Of a stretch of 64,000 bases of DNA, positions 38,335 through 47,581 are shown one piece after another. Under the pieces are notes generated by a model. That model was not told where the DNA came from and searched no databases. It saw nothing but the letters and a program-made list of their open reading frames with translations. A program made the position numbers and the translations under genes. The stretch's first letter is position 1; the number at the start of each line of letters is the position of its first letter. The stretch comes from Herbaspirillum chlorophenolicum (lineage in GTDB: Bacteria > Pseudomonadota > Gammaproteobacteria > Burkholderiales > Burkholderiaceae_D): positions 44,055 to 108,054 of the forward strand of contig NZ_LFLT01000017.1 of the NCBI RefSeq assembly GCF_001189955.1, given 5' to 3'.

Positions 38335-39180
38335 TTAAGCGTCGATGGTCTTTTGCTGCTGCTCGCCCAGGCCGTCGATGCCAAGGCGCATGGTCTGGCC
38401 GGCGCGCAAGAACACCGCTTCCGGCTTGACGCCCATGCCCACGCCCGGCGGCGTGCCGGTGGAGATGACGTCGCCAGGCTGCAGGCTCATGAACTTGGAC
38501 AGGTAGGCAATGATGTGCGCGACGCCAAAGATCATGGTGCTGGTGTTGCCGTTCTGGTAGCGCTTGCCATCCACTTCCAACCACATGCCCAGCTTCTGCG
38601 GGTCGGCGACATCGTCGCGGGTGACCAGCCACGGGCCGATCGGGCCGAAGGTGTCGCAGCCCTTGCCCTTGTCCCAGGTGCCGCCGCGCTCGATCTGGTA
38701 CTCGCGCTCGGACACATCGTTGACCACGCAATAGCCGGCCACGTGCGACAGCGCATCCTTCTCATCGATATAGGCGCCACCCTTGCCGATGACCACGCCC
38801 AGCTCGACTTCCCAGTCGGTCTTCTTGGAGCCGCGGGGGATCTTGACGTTGTCGTTGGGGCCGCAGACAGCGGAGGTCCACTTGTTGAACACCACCGGTT
38901 CGGCAGGAATCGGCAGGTTGGATTCGGCAGCGTGGTCGGCGTAGTTCAGGCCGATGCAGATGAATTTACCGATATTGCCGACACAGGCGCCGATGCGCGG
39001 GTTGCCGTCCACTACAGGCAGGCTGTTGATATCCAGCGCGCGGATCTTGGCCAGCGACGCGTCACCCAGGGCAGCGCCGTTGAGGTCGCTGATGTGAGCC
39101 GACAGGTCGCGGATCTTGCCGGCCTGGTCCAGGATGCCGGGCTTTTCCTGCCCAACCGGGCCGTAGCGGAGTAATTTCAT
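38335..39180 (-). CDS. FAH-family hydrolase, likely 2,4-diketo-3-deoxy-sugar-acid hydrolase
   Basis: A 281-residue fumarylacetoacetate-hydrolase-superfamily protein. It has 'FICIGLNYADHAAESN', 'PVVFNKWTSAVCGPNDNVKIP', the metal site 'DWEVELGVVIGKGG' (acidic ligands), and 'FGPIGPWLVTRDDV...STGTPPGVGMG'. Such proteins are often labelled ureidoglycolate lyase, but beside a sugar-acid SDR and an ACS carrier the better fit is hydrolysis of a 2,4-diketo-3-deoxy acid to pyruvate plus a hydroxy acid. First gene of the unit; AAAGGA precedes the ATG. A PdhR-like palindrome lies 120 bp upstream. Confidence 0.8.
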   Translation of the reverse strand: MKLLRYGPVGQEKPGILDQAGKIRDLSAHISDLNGAALGDASLAKIRALDINSLPVVDGNPRIGACVGNIGKFICIGLNYADHAAESNLPIPAEPVVFNKWTSAVCGPNDNVKIPRGSKKTDWEVELGVVIGKGGAYIDEKDALSHVAGYCVVNDVSEREYQIERGGTWDKGKGCDTFGPIGPWLVTRDDVADPQKLGMWLEVDGKRYQNGNTSTMIFGVAHIIAYLSKFMSLQPGDVISTGTPPGVGMGVKPEAVFLRAGQTMRLGIDGLGEQQQKTIDA

Positions 39181-39299
39181 CTTGTTTCCTTTGGAAAATA
39201 AGTTGTCTCAAATCGGCGCCGGCGGATTGCCGCTGCAAGCCCTTGGAGGCATCGACGGCATGGCGGGCCTTTCATTTTGCGGATTGGATAATACCAGTT

Positions 39300-39316
39300 T
39301 ATTGGTAAGACCAATA
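39300..39316. promoter_or_regulatory. FadR/PdhR-type operator palindrome
   Basis: ATTGGT-AAG-ACCAAT (39301-39315) with T and A flanks is a perfect palindrome matching the TTGGT-N3-ACCAA consensus of FCD-type GntR regulators. It lies 120 bp upstream of the FAH-type gene, between it and the end of the sensor kinase gene. No FCD GntR gene is present in this window. Confidence 0.6.
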
Positions 39317-39429
39317 GAGCGATGGGGGATAAGTTTTAGTTATCGGGTGATCAGATGGCGCAGGCCAATTCCGTGAGCAAATCGACATGTTGCGCTCACC
39401 GGTTGAGCCCGCCGCGGGCAGTTCCGCCG

Positions 39430-40509
39430 CTACGCAGGCCAGCGCAGCCAGAAACAGGCTCCGCCCATCGGCGACGGCGTATAGCCCGCCGTTCCATGAT
39501 GGGCGCCGGCAATGGCCCTGACGATGGCCAGGCCGAGTCCGCTGCCTTTCTGCTGGGCGTCCGGCGCCAGCGGGCCGCGCTGGAAGGCGTCGAAGATCGT
39601 CTGCGCGTCGGTCAGGTCGATGCCGGGGCCGCTGTCTTCGACGCTGAGGCAATGCATGCCATCGGCCGAGGATGTCTTGATCGCCAGCGTGCCCGGCGTC
39701 GCGTGCCGCAGGGCGTTTTCCAGCAGCGCCAGCAATGCCTGGCGGATGCGCACCGGATCGCAGACCGCCTGTCGCGTCTCCAGCGCCAGGGACAATTCAA
39801 AACCTTTTTCCAGCAGGGCCGATTCACAGGCCTTCACCACGGTCATCACCTCTTGCCGGAGGTCGGTTTCCTGCATTTGCATCTGCAGATGCCCGCTCTC
39901 GGCCAGGCCGACCACGCGCAGATCTTCGATCAGCCGCCCCAGGCCCTCGACCTGGATCAGCAGGCTGGCGAACAGCGCCGGATCGGGATGGAAGATGCCC
40001 TCGGTCAGGCCTTGCAGGCGTCCGCGCAGGATGGTGACGGGGGTGCGCAGTTCATGCGCGATGGCGGCGTTCCAGAAGATGCGTTCCTGTTCCACGCGCT
40101 CAAGGCGTTCAGCCATCGTATTGAAGTCGTTGACCAGTTGGGTTGCTTCGCCCAGCGAGTGGTCATCGGTGGCTGCGCGCGCGGCGAGGTCCCCTTGCGC
40201 CACCTGGCGCAGGCTGGTCGCCACCGAGTTCAGCGGGGCGAGGATGCGCCGGGACAGCCGGATGGCGACCCATACCGCAACCGCCAGTCCGGTCAGCGTG
40301 GTGGCAACGATCCAGCCCCATTCGGCCGGCGAGGGCAGCCAGCTGTCCGGCGACGACAGCCCGGCCGGGTAGAACATCCACAGCGTGGCGTAGAACGCGT
40401 AGGAGCCGAGCAGCACCATCATCATGATGGCCAGCACCAGGATGGCGACCGAGCTGACGATCTGGCGGCCCAGTCCCTTGGAAGGGGCAACGGAGGACAG
40501 GATGTTCAT
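39430..40509 (-). CDS. Sensor histidine kinase, AdeS/BaeS-like
   Basis: A 359-residue membrane kinase: two membrane helices (about 17-42 and 64-86) around a very short periplasmic loop, HAMP (about 87-140), the H box 'AAIAHELRTPVTILRGRLQGL' with H152, and an ATP-binding domain (LLALLENALRHA; DSGPGIDL; GSGLGLAIV). The sequence style resembles AdeS/BaeS, kinases that control efflux pumps. It follows the response regulator gene by 11 bp and the pair diverges from an RND pump gene, so it probably controls that pump. Confidence 0.9.
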   Translation of the reverse strand: MNILSSVAPSKGLGRQIVSSVAILVLAIMMMVLLGSYAFYATLWMFYPAGLSSPDSWLPSPAEWGWIVATTLTGLAVAVWVAIRLSRRILAPLNSVATSLRQVAQGDLAARAATDDHSLGEATQLVNDFNTMAERLERVEQERIFWNAAIAHELRTPVTILRGRLQGLTEGIFHPDPALFASLLIQVEGLGRLIEDLRVVGLAESGHLQMQMQETDLRQEVMTVVKACESALLEKGFELSLALETRQAVCDPVRIRQALLALLENALRHATPGTLAIKTSSADGMHCLSVEDSGPGIDLTDAQTIFDAFQRGPLAPDAQQKGSGLGLAIVRAIAGAHHGTAGYTPSPMGGACFWLRWPA

Positions 40510-40520
40510 GCGCGATGTTG

Positions 40521-41276
40521 TCAGAGGCCTTGATTGAAGCGGTAACCGACGCCGCGGATGCTGGCCGGTACACCGGCGATGCCGAGGTCTTCCAGCTTCT
40601 TGCGCAGCTTGCTGACGTGGCTGTCGACGGTCCGCTCCAGCGTGTCGCCTTCAGGGAGACAGGCCTCCAGCAGTTCGGCACGGCTGAACACGCGGCGCGG
40701 CGCACGGGCCAGTTGCGCCAGCAGCCTGAACTCGGTCAGCGTCAGCACCAGGGTGTGCGAGCGTCCGTCGATTTCGGCCACGGCCTCGTGATGGTCGAAG
40801 TCGATGATGAACGGTGCGACGCGCAGGATGCGGCGCTCGTCGCGTTGCTCGCGCGGCAGGCTGCGGCGCAGTACCGCCTGTACCCGCGCCACCACCTCGG
40901 CCGGATTGAAGGGCTTGACCACATAGTCGTCGGCGCCGATACGCAGTCCGGTGAGCTTGTCGACATCCTGATCCAGCGCAGTCAGCAAGATGACCGGGGT
41001 ATTGCCGCGCTGGCGGATCTGCGACAGCACTTGCCAGCCGTTTACCTGCGGCATCTGGATATCGAGCAGCACCAGGTCGGGTTTGAGCGCCAGATGCAGT
41101 TCGAGGGCGCGGGCGCCATCCGCGGCATGCACGCTGCGCATGCCGCTGCGCGCCAGGTAGGCGGCCAGGATGTCGGCGATCTCCGGCGCATCCTCGGCGA
41201 TCAGGACCAGGACGTTCTCCCCCTGGATGTTTCCTGTGGGCCCGGCATTGCCCGGCGCCGCCGAATTCTCGGACAT
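40521..41276 (-). CDS. OmpR-family response regulator, AdeR-like
   Basis: Read from ATG 41276 (GGAAAG upstream) the product has 251 residues; ATGs at 41285 and 41324 are alternatives. The receiver domain has the acidic pair in 'LIAEDAPEIAD', phospho-acceptor D72 (LLDIQMPQVNG) and K in VKPFNPAEV. A winged helix at about 155-250 ends 'TLERTVDSHVSKLRKKLEDLG...RGVGYRF'. Together with the kinase it forms a two-component system adjacent to, and divergent from, an RND pump gene (157 bp between starts). Confidence 0.9.
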   Translation of the reverse strand: MSENSAAPGNAGPTGNIQGENVLVLIAEDAPEIADILAAYLARSGMRSVHAADGARALELHLALKPDLVLLDIQMPQVNGWQVLSQIRQRGNTPVILLTALDQDVDKLTGLRIGADDYVVKPFNPAEVVARVQAVLRRSLPREQRDERRILRVAPFIIDFDHHEAVAEIDGRSHTLVLTLTEFRLLAQLARAPRRVFSRAELLEACLPEGDTLERTVDSHVSKLRKKLEDLGIAGVPASIRGVGYRFNQGL

Positions 41277-41433
41277 TCTTTCCATCTCCATCAAATCTCC
41301 ACAATTGTGCAGCGCAATCCTCATGGTTGTCGCTCAGACTGCGCTTTCCCTTGCGATTGTACTGTCGGGTTGCTGCGCGCAGTAAAGCGAAGTGGCCGAT
41401 GCCAGCCCGCAAGGCTGATTCCGGGAGTCTTGC

Positions 41434-44400
41434 ATGCCTCAGTTCTTCATCAACCGCCCCATCTTTGCCTGGGTGGTTGCCTTGTTCATCATCCTGCTTG
41501 GCGTGATCGCCATTCCGCAGTTGCCGATTGCGCGCTATCCCTCGGTCGCGCCGCCCACTGTCACCATCTACGCCAACTATCCGGGCGCCACGCCGCAGGC
41601 GATGAACGACGGCGTGATCGGCCTGATCGAGCGCGAGCTCTCCAGCGTCAAGAACCTGCTGTACTTCGAATCGTCGGCCGATACCTCCGGTTCCGCCCAG
41701 ATCACGGTGACCTTCAAGCCCGGCACCGATCCCGAGCTGGCCCAGGTGGACGTGCAGAACCGCCTCAAGGCGATTGAGGCGCGCCTGCCGCAGACCGTGC
41801 GGCAGAACGGCGTGACGGTGGAGTCGGCGGCTTCCGGCTTCCTGCTGATGGTGAGCCTCACATCCAGCGACGGGCGTTATGACGAGGTCACGCTGAGCGA
41901 CTACATGGCGCGCAACCTCGTCGAGGAACTGCGCCGCATCGATGGCGTGGGCCGCGTGCAGCTGTTCGGCGCCGAGCAGGCGATGCGTATCTGGGTCGAT
42001 CCGTTCCGGCTGAGCGCCTACAAGCTGTCGATGAGCGACATCAGCGCGGCAATCGTCCAGCAGAACGTGCAGATCGCACCGGGACGCCTGGGTGACATGC
42101 CGGCGCTGCCCGGCCAGCAGATTGCGGTGCCGCTGACTGTGCAAGGGCAGCTGCAGTCGCCCGCGCAGTTTTCGGCCATCGTGCTCAAGGCCAATGCGGA
42201 TGGTTCCAGGGTGACGCTGGGTGATGTCGCCCGGATCGAACTGGGCGCCCAGTCTTATGGCTTTGCCAACCGGGAAGACGGCAAGGCGGCCGCGGTGGCG
42301 GCCGTGCAGTTGTCGCCAGGCGCCAATGCAGTGCGTACGGCCGAAGCCATCCAGGAACGCATGGCCGAACTGCGCGGCAGCCTGCCCTCGGGAGTGCATT
42401 ACTCGCTGCCGTACAACACCGCGCCCTTCGTCAAGATCTCCATCCAGAAGGTGGTGCAGACGCTGATCGAGGCCATGGTGCTGGTGTTCATCGTGATGTA
42501 CCTGTTCCTGCAGAACATCCGCTACACGCTGATCCCGGCCATCGTGGCGCCGATCGCCTTGCTCGGTACGCTGGCGGTGATGCTGGCGGCCGGCTTCTCG
42601 GTCAACGTGCTCACCATGTTCGGCATGGTGCTGGCGATCGGCATCATCGTCGACGACGCTATCGTGGTAGTGGAAAACGTCGAGCGCATCATGGCGCATG
42701 AGGGGTTGGGGCCGCGCGAGGCCACGCTCAAGGCGATGAAAGAAATCACCGGCGCCATCGTCGGCATCACGCTGGTGCTGACGGCGGTATTCATTCCCAT
42801 GGCGCTGGCCGGCGGTTCGGTGGGGGTGATCTATCGCCAGTTCACGCTGTCGATGGCGGTATCGATCCTGTTCTCGGCCTTTTTGGCACTCAGCCTTACC
42901 CCGGCCTTGTGCGCCACCCTGCTCAAGCCGGTGGCGCCAGGCCACCATGAGAAACGCGGCTTCTTTGGCTGGTTCAACCGCGCGTTCGCGCGCATGACGG
43001 CACACTATGAGTCGCGCCTGGTCGGCCTGGTGGCGCGCGGCACGCGCATGATGCTGGTGTTCGCCGGGATTTCGGCGATCCTGCTGTTCGCGCTGCGCTC
43101 CCTGCCGTCGGCTTTCCTGCCGGAGGAAGACCAGGGCTACTTCATGACATCCTTCCAGCTGCCTTCCGACGCCACCGTCGAACGTACCTCGAAGGTGGTC
43201 GAACAGTACGAGCGTTACCTGCAGACGCGCACCGACATCGGCGCCAATCTGTCGGTGCTGGGCTTCGGCTTCTCGGGATCGGGGCCGAACGCGGCGATGG
43301 CGTTTACCGAACTCAAGGACTGGAAGCAGCGCAAGGGCTCCAATGCGGCCACAGAAGTGGCGCATGCGCAGGCCGCGATGGAAGGCAGCTCGGACGGTAT
43401 CGTCATGAGCCTGATGCCGCCGGCGATCGAGGAACTGGGCAACTCGTCCGGTTTCGCGATGCGCTTGCAGGATCGCGCCAGCCAGGGCTATGCGGCGCTC
43501 AAGCAAGCCGAAGCCAGGCTGCTGGAGCTGGCTGCGCACAGCACCAAAGTGACGGGTGTCTATCCGGACGGCCTGCCGGCCGGAGCCAGCATCCAGCTGG
43601 ACATCGATCGCCAGAAGGCGGCGGCGCTGGGCGTGCCCTTCGGCAGCATCAGCGACACCCTGTCGGCCGCGATGGGTTCGCTCTACGTGAACGATTTCCC
43701 GAATGAGGGGCGCATGCAACAGGTCATCGTCCAGGCCGATGCCGGTTCGCGCATGCAGATCGAAGATGTGCTGAAACTGTATGTGCGCAACACCAGCGGC
43801 GGCATGGTGCCGCTGGCCGAGCTGGTCAAGCCTTCCTGGCATACGGCGCCCACGCAGATGGTTCGCTACCAGGGCTTGCCGTCGGTGCGTATCGCAGGCA
43901 GCGCCGCACCCGGCGTATCCAGCGGCGAAGCCATGGCCGAGATGGAAAGGCTGGCGCAGCAGCTGCCGCCGGGATTCGCCGTGGCCTGGACCGGCCAGTC
44001 CTTGCAGGAACGCCTGTCCGCCGCGCAGGCGCCGATGCTCATGGCCTTGTCCATGCTGGTGGTGTTTCTGGTGTTGGCCGCCTTGTACGAGAGCTGGTCG
44101 ATCCCGCTATCGGTGATGCTGGTGGTGCCGCTGGGCTTGATCGGCGCAGTCGCCGCCGTGCTGCTGCGCGGCATGCCCAACGACGTGTTCTTCAAGGTCG
44201 GCCTGATCACGGTGATCGGACTGTCGGCCAAAAACGCCATTCTGATCGTGGAATTCGCCAAGCAGTTGCGCGAAGAAGGCATGAGCCTGGCGCAAGCTGC
44301 GGTCAAGGCATCTGCGTTGCGCCTGCGCCCGATCCTGATGACCTCCATGGCATTCGCACTGGGCGTCGTTCCCCTGATGCTCGCCGGCGGCGCCAGCGCC

Positions 44401-44541
44401 GAGACCCAGCAGGCGATCGGCACCGGCGTGTTCGGCGGCATGGTCAGCGCCACCGTGCTGGCGGTGTTCTTCGTGCCGGTGTTTTTCGTCTACGTACTCG
44501 GCTGGGCGGAGCGGTGGCGCAGCGCAAAGGTAGCGGGCTGA
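41434..44541 (+). CDS. RND (HAE1 family) multidrug efflux permease, AdeB/AcrB-like
   Basis: A 1035-residue inner-membrane pump. It begins 'MPQFFINRPIFAWVVALFIILLG' as in AcrB and AdeB, with two large periplasmic domains and proton-relay residues in TM4 ('GIIVDDAIVVVENVERIM', two Asp) and TM10 (K in 'LSAKNAILIVEFAK'). It would export hydrophobic drugs from the inner membrane/periplasm. Normally it needs a periplasmic adaptor and an outer-membrane channel, but neither is encoded beside it: the AdeRS-like pair lies upstream and a diguanylate cyclase downstream. It may recruit partners from another locus. Confidence 0.95.
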   Translation: MPQFFINRPIFAWVVALFIILLGVIAIPQLPIARYPSVAPPTVTIYANYPGATPQAMNDGVIGLIERELSSVKNLLYFESSADTSGSAQITVTFKPGTDPELAQVDVQNRLKAIEARLPQTVRQNGVTVESAASGFLLMVSLTSSDGRYDEVTLSDYMARNLVEELRRIDGVGRVQLFGAEQAMRIWVDPFRLSAYKLSMSDISAAIVQQNVQIAPGRLGDMPALPGQQIAVPLTVQGQLQSPAQFSAIVLKANADGSRVTLGDVARIELGAQSYGFANREDGKAAAVAAVQLSPGANAVRTAEAIQERMAELRGSLPSGVHYSLPYNTAPFVKISIQKVVQTLIEAMVLVFIVMYLFLQNIRYTLIPAIVAPIALLGTLAVMLAAGFSVNVLTMFGMVLAIGIIVDDAIVVVENVERIMAHEGLGPREATLKAMKEITGAIVGITLVLTAVFIPMALAGGSVGVIYRQFTLSMAVSILFSAFLALSLTPALCATLLKPVAPGHHEKRGFFGWFNRAFARMTAHYESRLVGLVARGTRMMLVFAGISAILLFALRSLPSAFLPEEDQGYFMTSFQLPSDATVERTSKVVEQYERYLQTRTDIGANLSVLGFGFSGSGPNAAMAFTELKDWKQRKGSNAATEVAHAQAAMEGSSDGIVMSLMPPAIEELGNSSGFAMRLQDRASQGYAALKQAEARLLELAAHSTKVTGVYPDGLPAGASIQLDIDRQKAAALGVPFGSISDTLSAAMGSLYVNDFPNEGRMQQVIVQADAGSRMQIEDVLKLYVRNTSGGMVPLAELVKPSWHTAPTQMVRYQGLPSVRIAGSAAPGVSSGEAMAEMERLAQQLPPGFAVAWTGQSLQERLSAAQAPMLMALSMLVVFLVLAALYESWSIPLSVMLVVPLGLIGAVAAVLLRGMPNDVFFKVGLITVIGLSAKNAILIVEFAKQLREEGMSLAQAAVKASALRLRPILMTSMAFALGVVPLMLAGGASAETQQAIGTGVFGGMVSATVLAVFFVPVFFVYVLGWAERWRSAKVAG

Positions 44542-44897
44542 TGTGCCCGCGCGCCGACCTGCGGCTTTTCGGACGGAGGCATGCGTTAAAGGCGCGCTTC
44601 CAGACGCTGATACATCACGCGCAGTACCGATGCCATGACATCCGCGTCATCGCCGTAGAGAGTGCGCAAGGGTGGCGCATGAAACTGCATATCCTCTATC
44701 AGGGGGCGCGGGTCGTGCGGGATCGGGGGACGGATCAGTTGTACCTGGATTTTTCGCATGCCCGTATCGCGGGCATGCTCCATGCGTACGAGATCGTGGA
44801 TATGAGGCTGGCCAAGAAGCCTGATCGGTAGGTATAAGCATCCAGTGCTTCTTGACGGAGACGGACGGTCTCGCGGCAACTCGCAATGTCTCCTGCC
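44542..44897. other. Gap after the RND gene, possible gene remnant
   Basis: 356 bp with no intact gene that I can support. On the minus strand a protein-like stretch in one frame (ends 'LISTISYAWSM', about 44770-44830) seems to continue in another frame ('EHARDTGMRKIQVQLIRPPI...VMYQRLEARL', to 44586), with codon use suggesting coding. This could be a frameshifted remnant of a small gene. Confidence 0.3.
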
Positions 44898-46361
44898 TCA
44901 AAGATGCGCGCAATTGCGGCCCGAATGTTTGGCGCGGTATAGGGCTTCGTCTGCCGCATTGACAACGTCCTCGATCCGGCGATGCCTATCCCGCCGGTAT
45001 CCGCTTACCCCAATGCTGGCGGTCAGCGTCTGCAGCGAACTGGACTGGTGCTCGATCCGGCTGGCGCGAATGGCATCGCACAGGCGGATGGCCACCAGCA
45101 TGGCGCCATCCTCGGTCGTTTCATCAAGGAGCACGACGAATTCCTCCCCGCCATAACGGGCCGCGCAATCGGTATTGCGTGGCAAGTTGTCGCGGATCGC
45201 GCGCGCGACTTCCTGCAGCGCCTTGTCCCCCGATTTGTGGCCATAGGTATCGTTATAGGTCTTGAAGTAATCGACGTCGATGAACAGCAGCGAAAACGTC
45301 GAGGTCACATTCCTTTGGCAGCGCTCCCAGGTGGCATGCAGCAGTTCATCCAGCGCCCTGCGGTTCAGCAGGCCGGTCAATCCATCCGTGCGGACGAGTG
45401 CGTTCAATTGCGTTTCCACCGAAACGCGTTTGCGGAATTCCTGGCGGATGCTCGACATCAGCACGGCACACACCACGGTGAATGCGGCAAGAGACAACAG
45501 GACGGAGTACAGCGCCTCATACCAATCTTTAAAGATGGCCGATTCGGCATAGCCGACGAAGACCAGAAGCGAAGTGTTCGGCACCCGCCTGAATGTGTAA
45601 AGCCGTTTGATGCCGTCATGACGGGAGTGCGAAAAGAAGCTGCCGTCGTCTTTCGACAGCATGGACTTCAAGCGCTGGTAGTTATCGCTCGCGCTCAGAT
45701 CACTGCCGATCACGGATTCGCGGTAGGGAATGCGCATATACGCCACGCCGTCATCGGAGTAGAGCGATATGACCCCGTCAGGCCCCAACGCCAGCCCGGC
45801 GAACAGTTCGCGGAAATAGGCCAGGTCCAGCGCCATCACGACGACACCGTCAAAGGAGCCATCCGGGCGCGCCAGCCGTTTGGACAACACCACTACCTTC
45901 AGCTCGTTGCCCAAACTGGCCGATATCGGGCGGGAAACGTAGAGGCCCACGCCGGGAGAGTCGCGATGGACGGTGAAATAAGCGCGATCCGCATAAACGG
46001 GCGAGGTTTCGTCCGAACGCCGGCGAGAGCTGGCCTTGACCTTGCCGTCCGCATCCAGAATGGCCATCACGGAGATGTGGCGGGCATTCGCCGTCCCGCC
46101 GAAAAGATAGGCCTGCCGCTGGTTTTCAGAAAGGTCTCGCACCGGGAGCGGATGCTGGTAGCGGTAAGTCAGTGTGTCGAGCGAGAGGGACAGGATTTCC
46201 AGGTTGCGGGAGATGGCGCGCTGGGCGACCAATGTCACGTTCTTGGCATTGTCCACCGCGGAAAGGCTGGTCTGGTGGTAACTTTGATAGAGAGTGCTGC
46301 CGCAGACGGCGACAACCATTAATGCTGAAATACCGATGACTAAAGCCAAGTGCTTTTTCAA
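44898..46361 (-). CDS. Diguanylate cyclase with dCache-type sensor
   Basis: The 487-residue frame starts at a TTG (46361); no better start precedes the first membrane helix (about 4-24). A periplasmic double-Cache-like domain (about 30-275, 'ISVMAILDADGKVKASS', 'YVSRPISASLGNELKVVVLSKRL') is followed by membrane helix 2 (about 284-304) and a GGDEF domain. The active site is GGEEF (404-408) with the inhibitory I-site RxxD (RNTD, 395-398), so it should make cyclic di-GMP under product feedback. The long AT/GC-mixed region upstream (463 bp) holds no strong promoter that I recognise. Confidence 0.92.
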   Translation of the reverse strand: MKKHLALVIGISALMVVAVCGSTLYQSYHQTSLSAVDNAKNVTLVAQRAISRNLEILSLSLDTLTYRYQHPLPVRDLSENQRQAYLFGGTANARHISVMAILDADGKVKASSRRRSDETSPVYADRAYFTVHRDSPGVGLYVSRPISASLGNELKVVVLSKRLARPDGSFDGVVVMALDLAYFRELFAGLALGPDGVISLYSDDGVAYMRIPYRESVIGSDLSASDNYQRLKSMLSKDDGSFFSHSRHDGIKRLYTFRRVPNTSLLVFVGYAESAIFKDWYEALYSVLLSLAAFTVVCAVLMSSIRQEFRKRVSVETQLNALVRTDGLTGLLNRRALDELLHATWERCQRNVTSTFSLLFIDVDYFKTYNDTYGHKSGDKALQEVARAIRDNLPRNTDCAARYGGEEFVVLLDETTEDGAMLVAIRLCDAIRASRIEHQSSSLQTLTASIGVSGYRRDRHRRIEDVVNAADEALYRAKHSGRNCAHL

Positions 46362-46825
46362 CTGCTTGATTTTTTTTCCCCCGAAGAGCTACTGGCGTTA
46401 TTAACTCATGAATCAAATCGGCGAGCCATATTGATTGCCGGCAACGTGATTGGGTCGCAACAAATGATGAGCCGCCGTCGGAACGGGGCGGTCGGGGTGC
46501 TAACCGGGGACTTGGTTATGATTAGATGCGGTCGTCAGCGCGCGCCTGTTGACCGGACGGACGCTTGCCTGGCTGCGAGCATACGGACCGGCGCGTCAAC
46601 AGGGATCTTTCTGCAAATAAAAACACCGTCAAACGCGACCTGATCATTCTTTGGGTATTTATCGCGCTCATTGCGTTGATTCTGGCCGGTTTCGGACATT
46701 CAGCTGCGTTATATCCGACCAAAGAGAAAGGCCTGCATAGCAGGCCTTTCTCTTCATATGCTGGAATCGTCGGAGTGAGCTGCCAGAAGATATCTTCGGC
46801 GTGAATGAATAAGGGCCCGGATTTA
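46362..46825. other. Gap between the cyclase gene and the first IclR gene
   Basis: No well-supported gene. A short plus-strand frame (46565-46804) contains one hydrophobic helix, but it runs through a terminator hairpin and has no ribosome site. Confidence 0.35.
46723..46753. terminator. Terminator-like hairpin after the first IclR gene
   Basis: AGAGAAAGGCCTG (46723-46735) and CAGGCCTTTCTCT (46741-46753) form a perfect 13-bp stem with a 5-nt loop. It lies about 75 bp beyond the stop of the minus-strand IclR gene. Confidence 0.7.
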
Positions 46826-47581
46826 TTATCCGACGTAACCCAGTGCTTCGGAAAATCGCTGTGCGCTGCGCGTGATGATCTCCGCGTGCTTCTTTAGGCT
46901 GGTGCGCGAAACGCGGCTGGACGGTGCGGACATCGACAGCGAAGCGATGACCGCGCCACTGGCGTCGCGCACTGGCGCTGCTACCGCGACCATCTCGGCG
47001 GTGCGTTCGGATTCCGATACGCTCAAGCCTTCGTCGGAGATTTTCTTGAGCTCCTTCTTCATGTCGGTGCGCTTGACGATGGTATTGTCGGTGAATTTCC
47101 TGAAGTCGCTGCCCAATACCTGATCGAGCACTTCCTGTGGCGAGTACGCCAGCAGCAGCTTGCCCGAGGCGCCCACACCCAGCGGCCGGCGTGTGCCAAG
47201 CTGATTGTGCACGCGCACCGCATGCGGGGCATCCCACCAAGCGATGCACACGGTTTCCAATCCATCGCGGATACGGACCAGCACACTTTCATTGCATTCC
47301 TTGCCGACCGTTTCCAATATCTCATTGGCGATCTGGATCAGGTTGAGCTGGCTCTGCGCCGCGGTACCGATGATCAGCGCCCGGTATCCCAGGCTGTAAG
47401 TCGCCATGGGCATTTGGCGGCGCACCAGGCCGCATTCTTCCAGGGTGGTCAGCAGCCTGAAGGCGCGCGCCTTGGTGTTGCCCGATCGGCGGGCCAATTC
47501 CGTGACACCGTTTCCACCTTCTTCGGCGACGAGAAACAGTAGTTCCATGGCCTTCTGAACCGCATCGACTGTGTATGTCAT
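46826..47581 (-). CDS. IclR family transcriptional regulator
   Basis: A 251-residue IclR regulator. An N-terminal winged helix (about 1-65: 'GNGVTELARRSGNTKARAFRLLTTLEECGLVRR') is followed by the C-terminal effector-binding domain (about 75-245; 'LLLAYSPQEVLDQVL', 'VSESERTAEMVAVAAPVRDASGAVIASLSMS'). It is clearly paralogous to the divergent IclR gene at 48092 (for example both have 'RSGNTKAR/RAGNTKAR'). The 510-bp region between them contains two copies of a 21-bp motif that also precedes the porin gene, so it probably regulates the transport locus and possibly itself. Confidence 0.92.
   Translation of the reverse strand: MTYTVDAVQKAMELLFLVAEEGGNGVTELARRSGNTKARAFRLLTTLEECGLVRRQMPMATYSLGYRALIIGTAAQSQLNLIQIANEILETVGKECNESVLVRIRDGLETVCIAWWDAPHAVRVHNQLGTRRPLGVGASGKLLLAYSPQEVLDQVLGSDFRKFTDNTIVKRTDMKKELKKISDEGLSVSESERTAEMVAVAAPVRDASGAVIASLSMSAPSSRVSRTSLKKHAEIITRSAQRFSEALGYVG

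Noticed and set aside
46565..46804. Small membrane protein with one hydrophobic helix
   Set aside because: No ribosome site, the frame reads through a perfect terminator-like hairpin, and the flanking residues look random.
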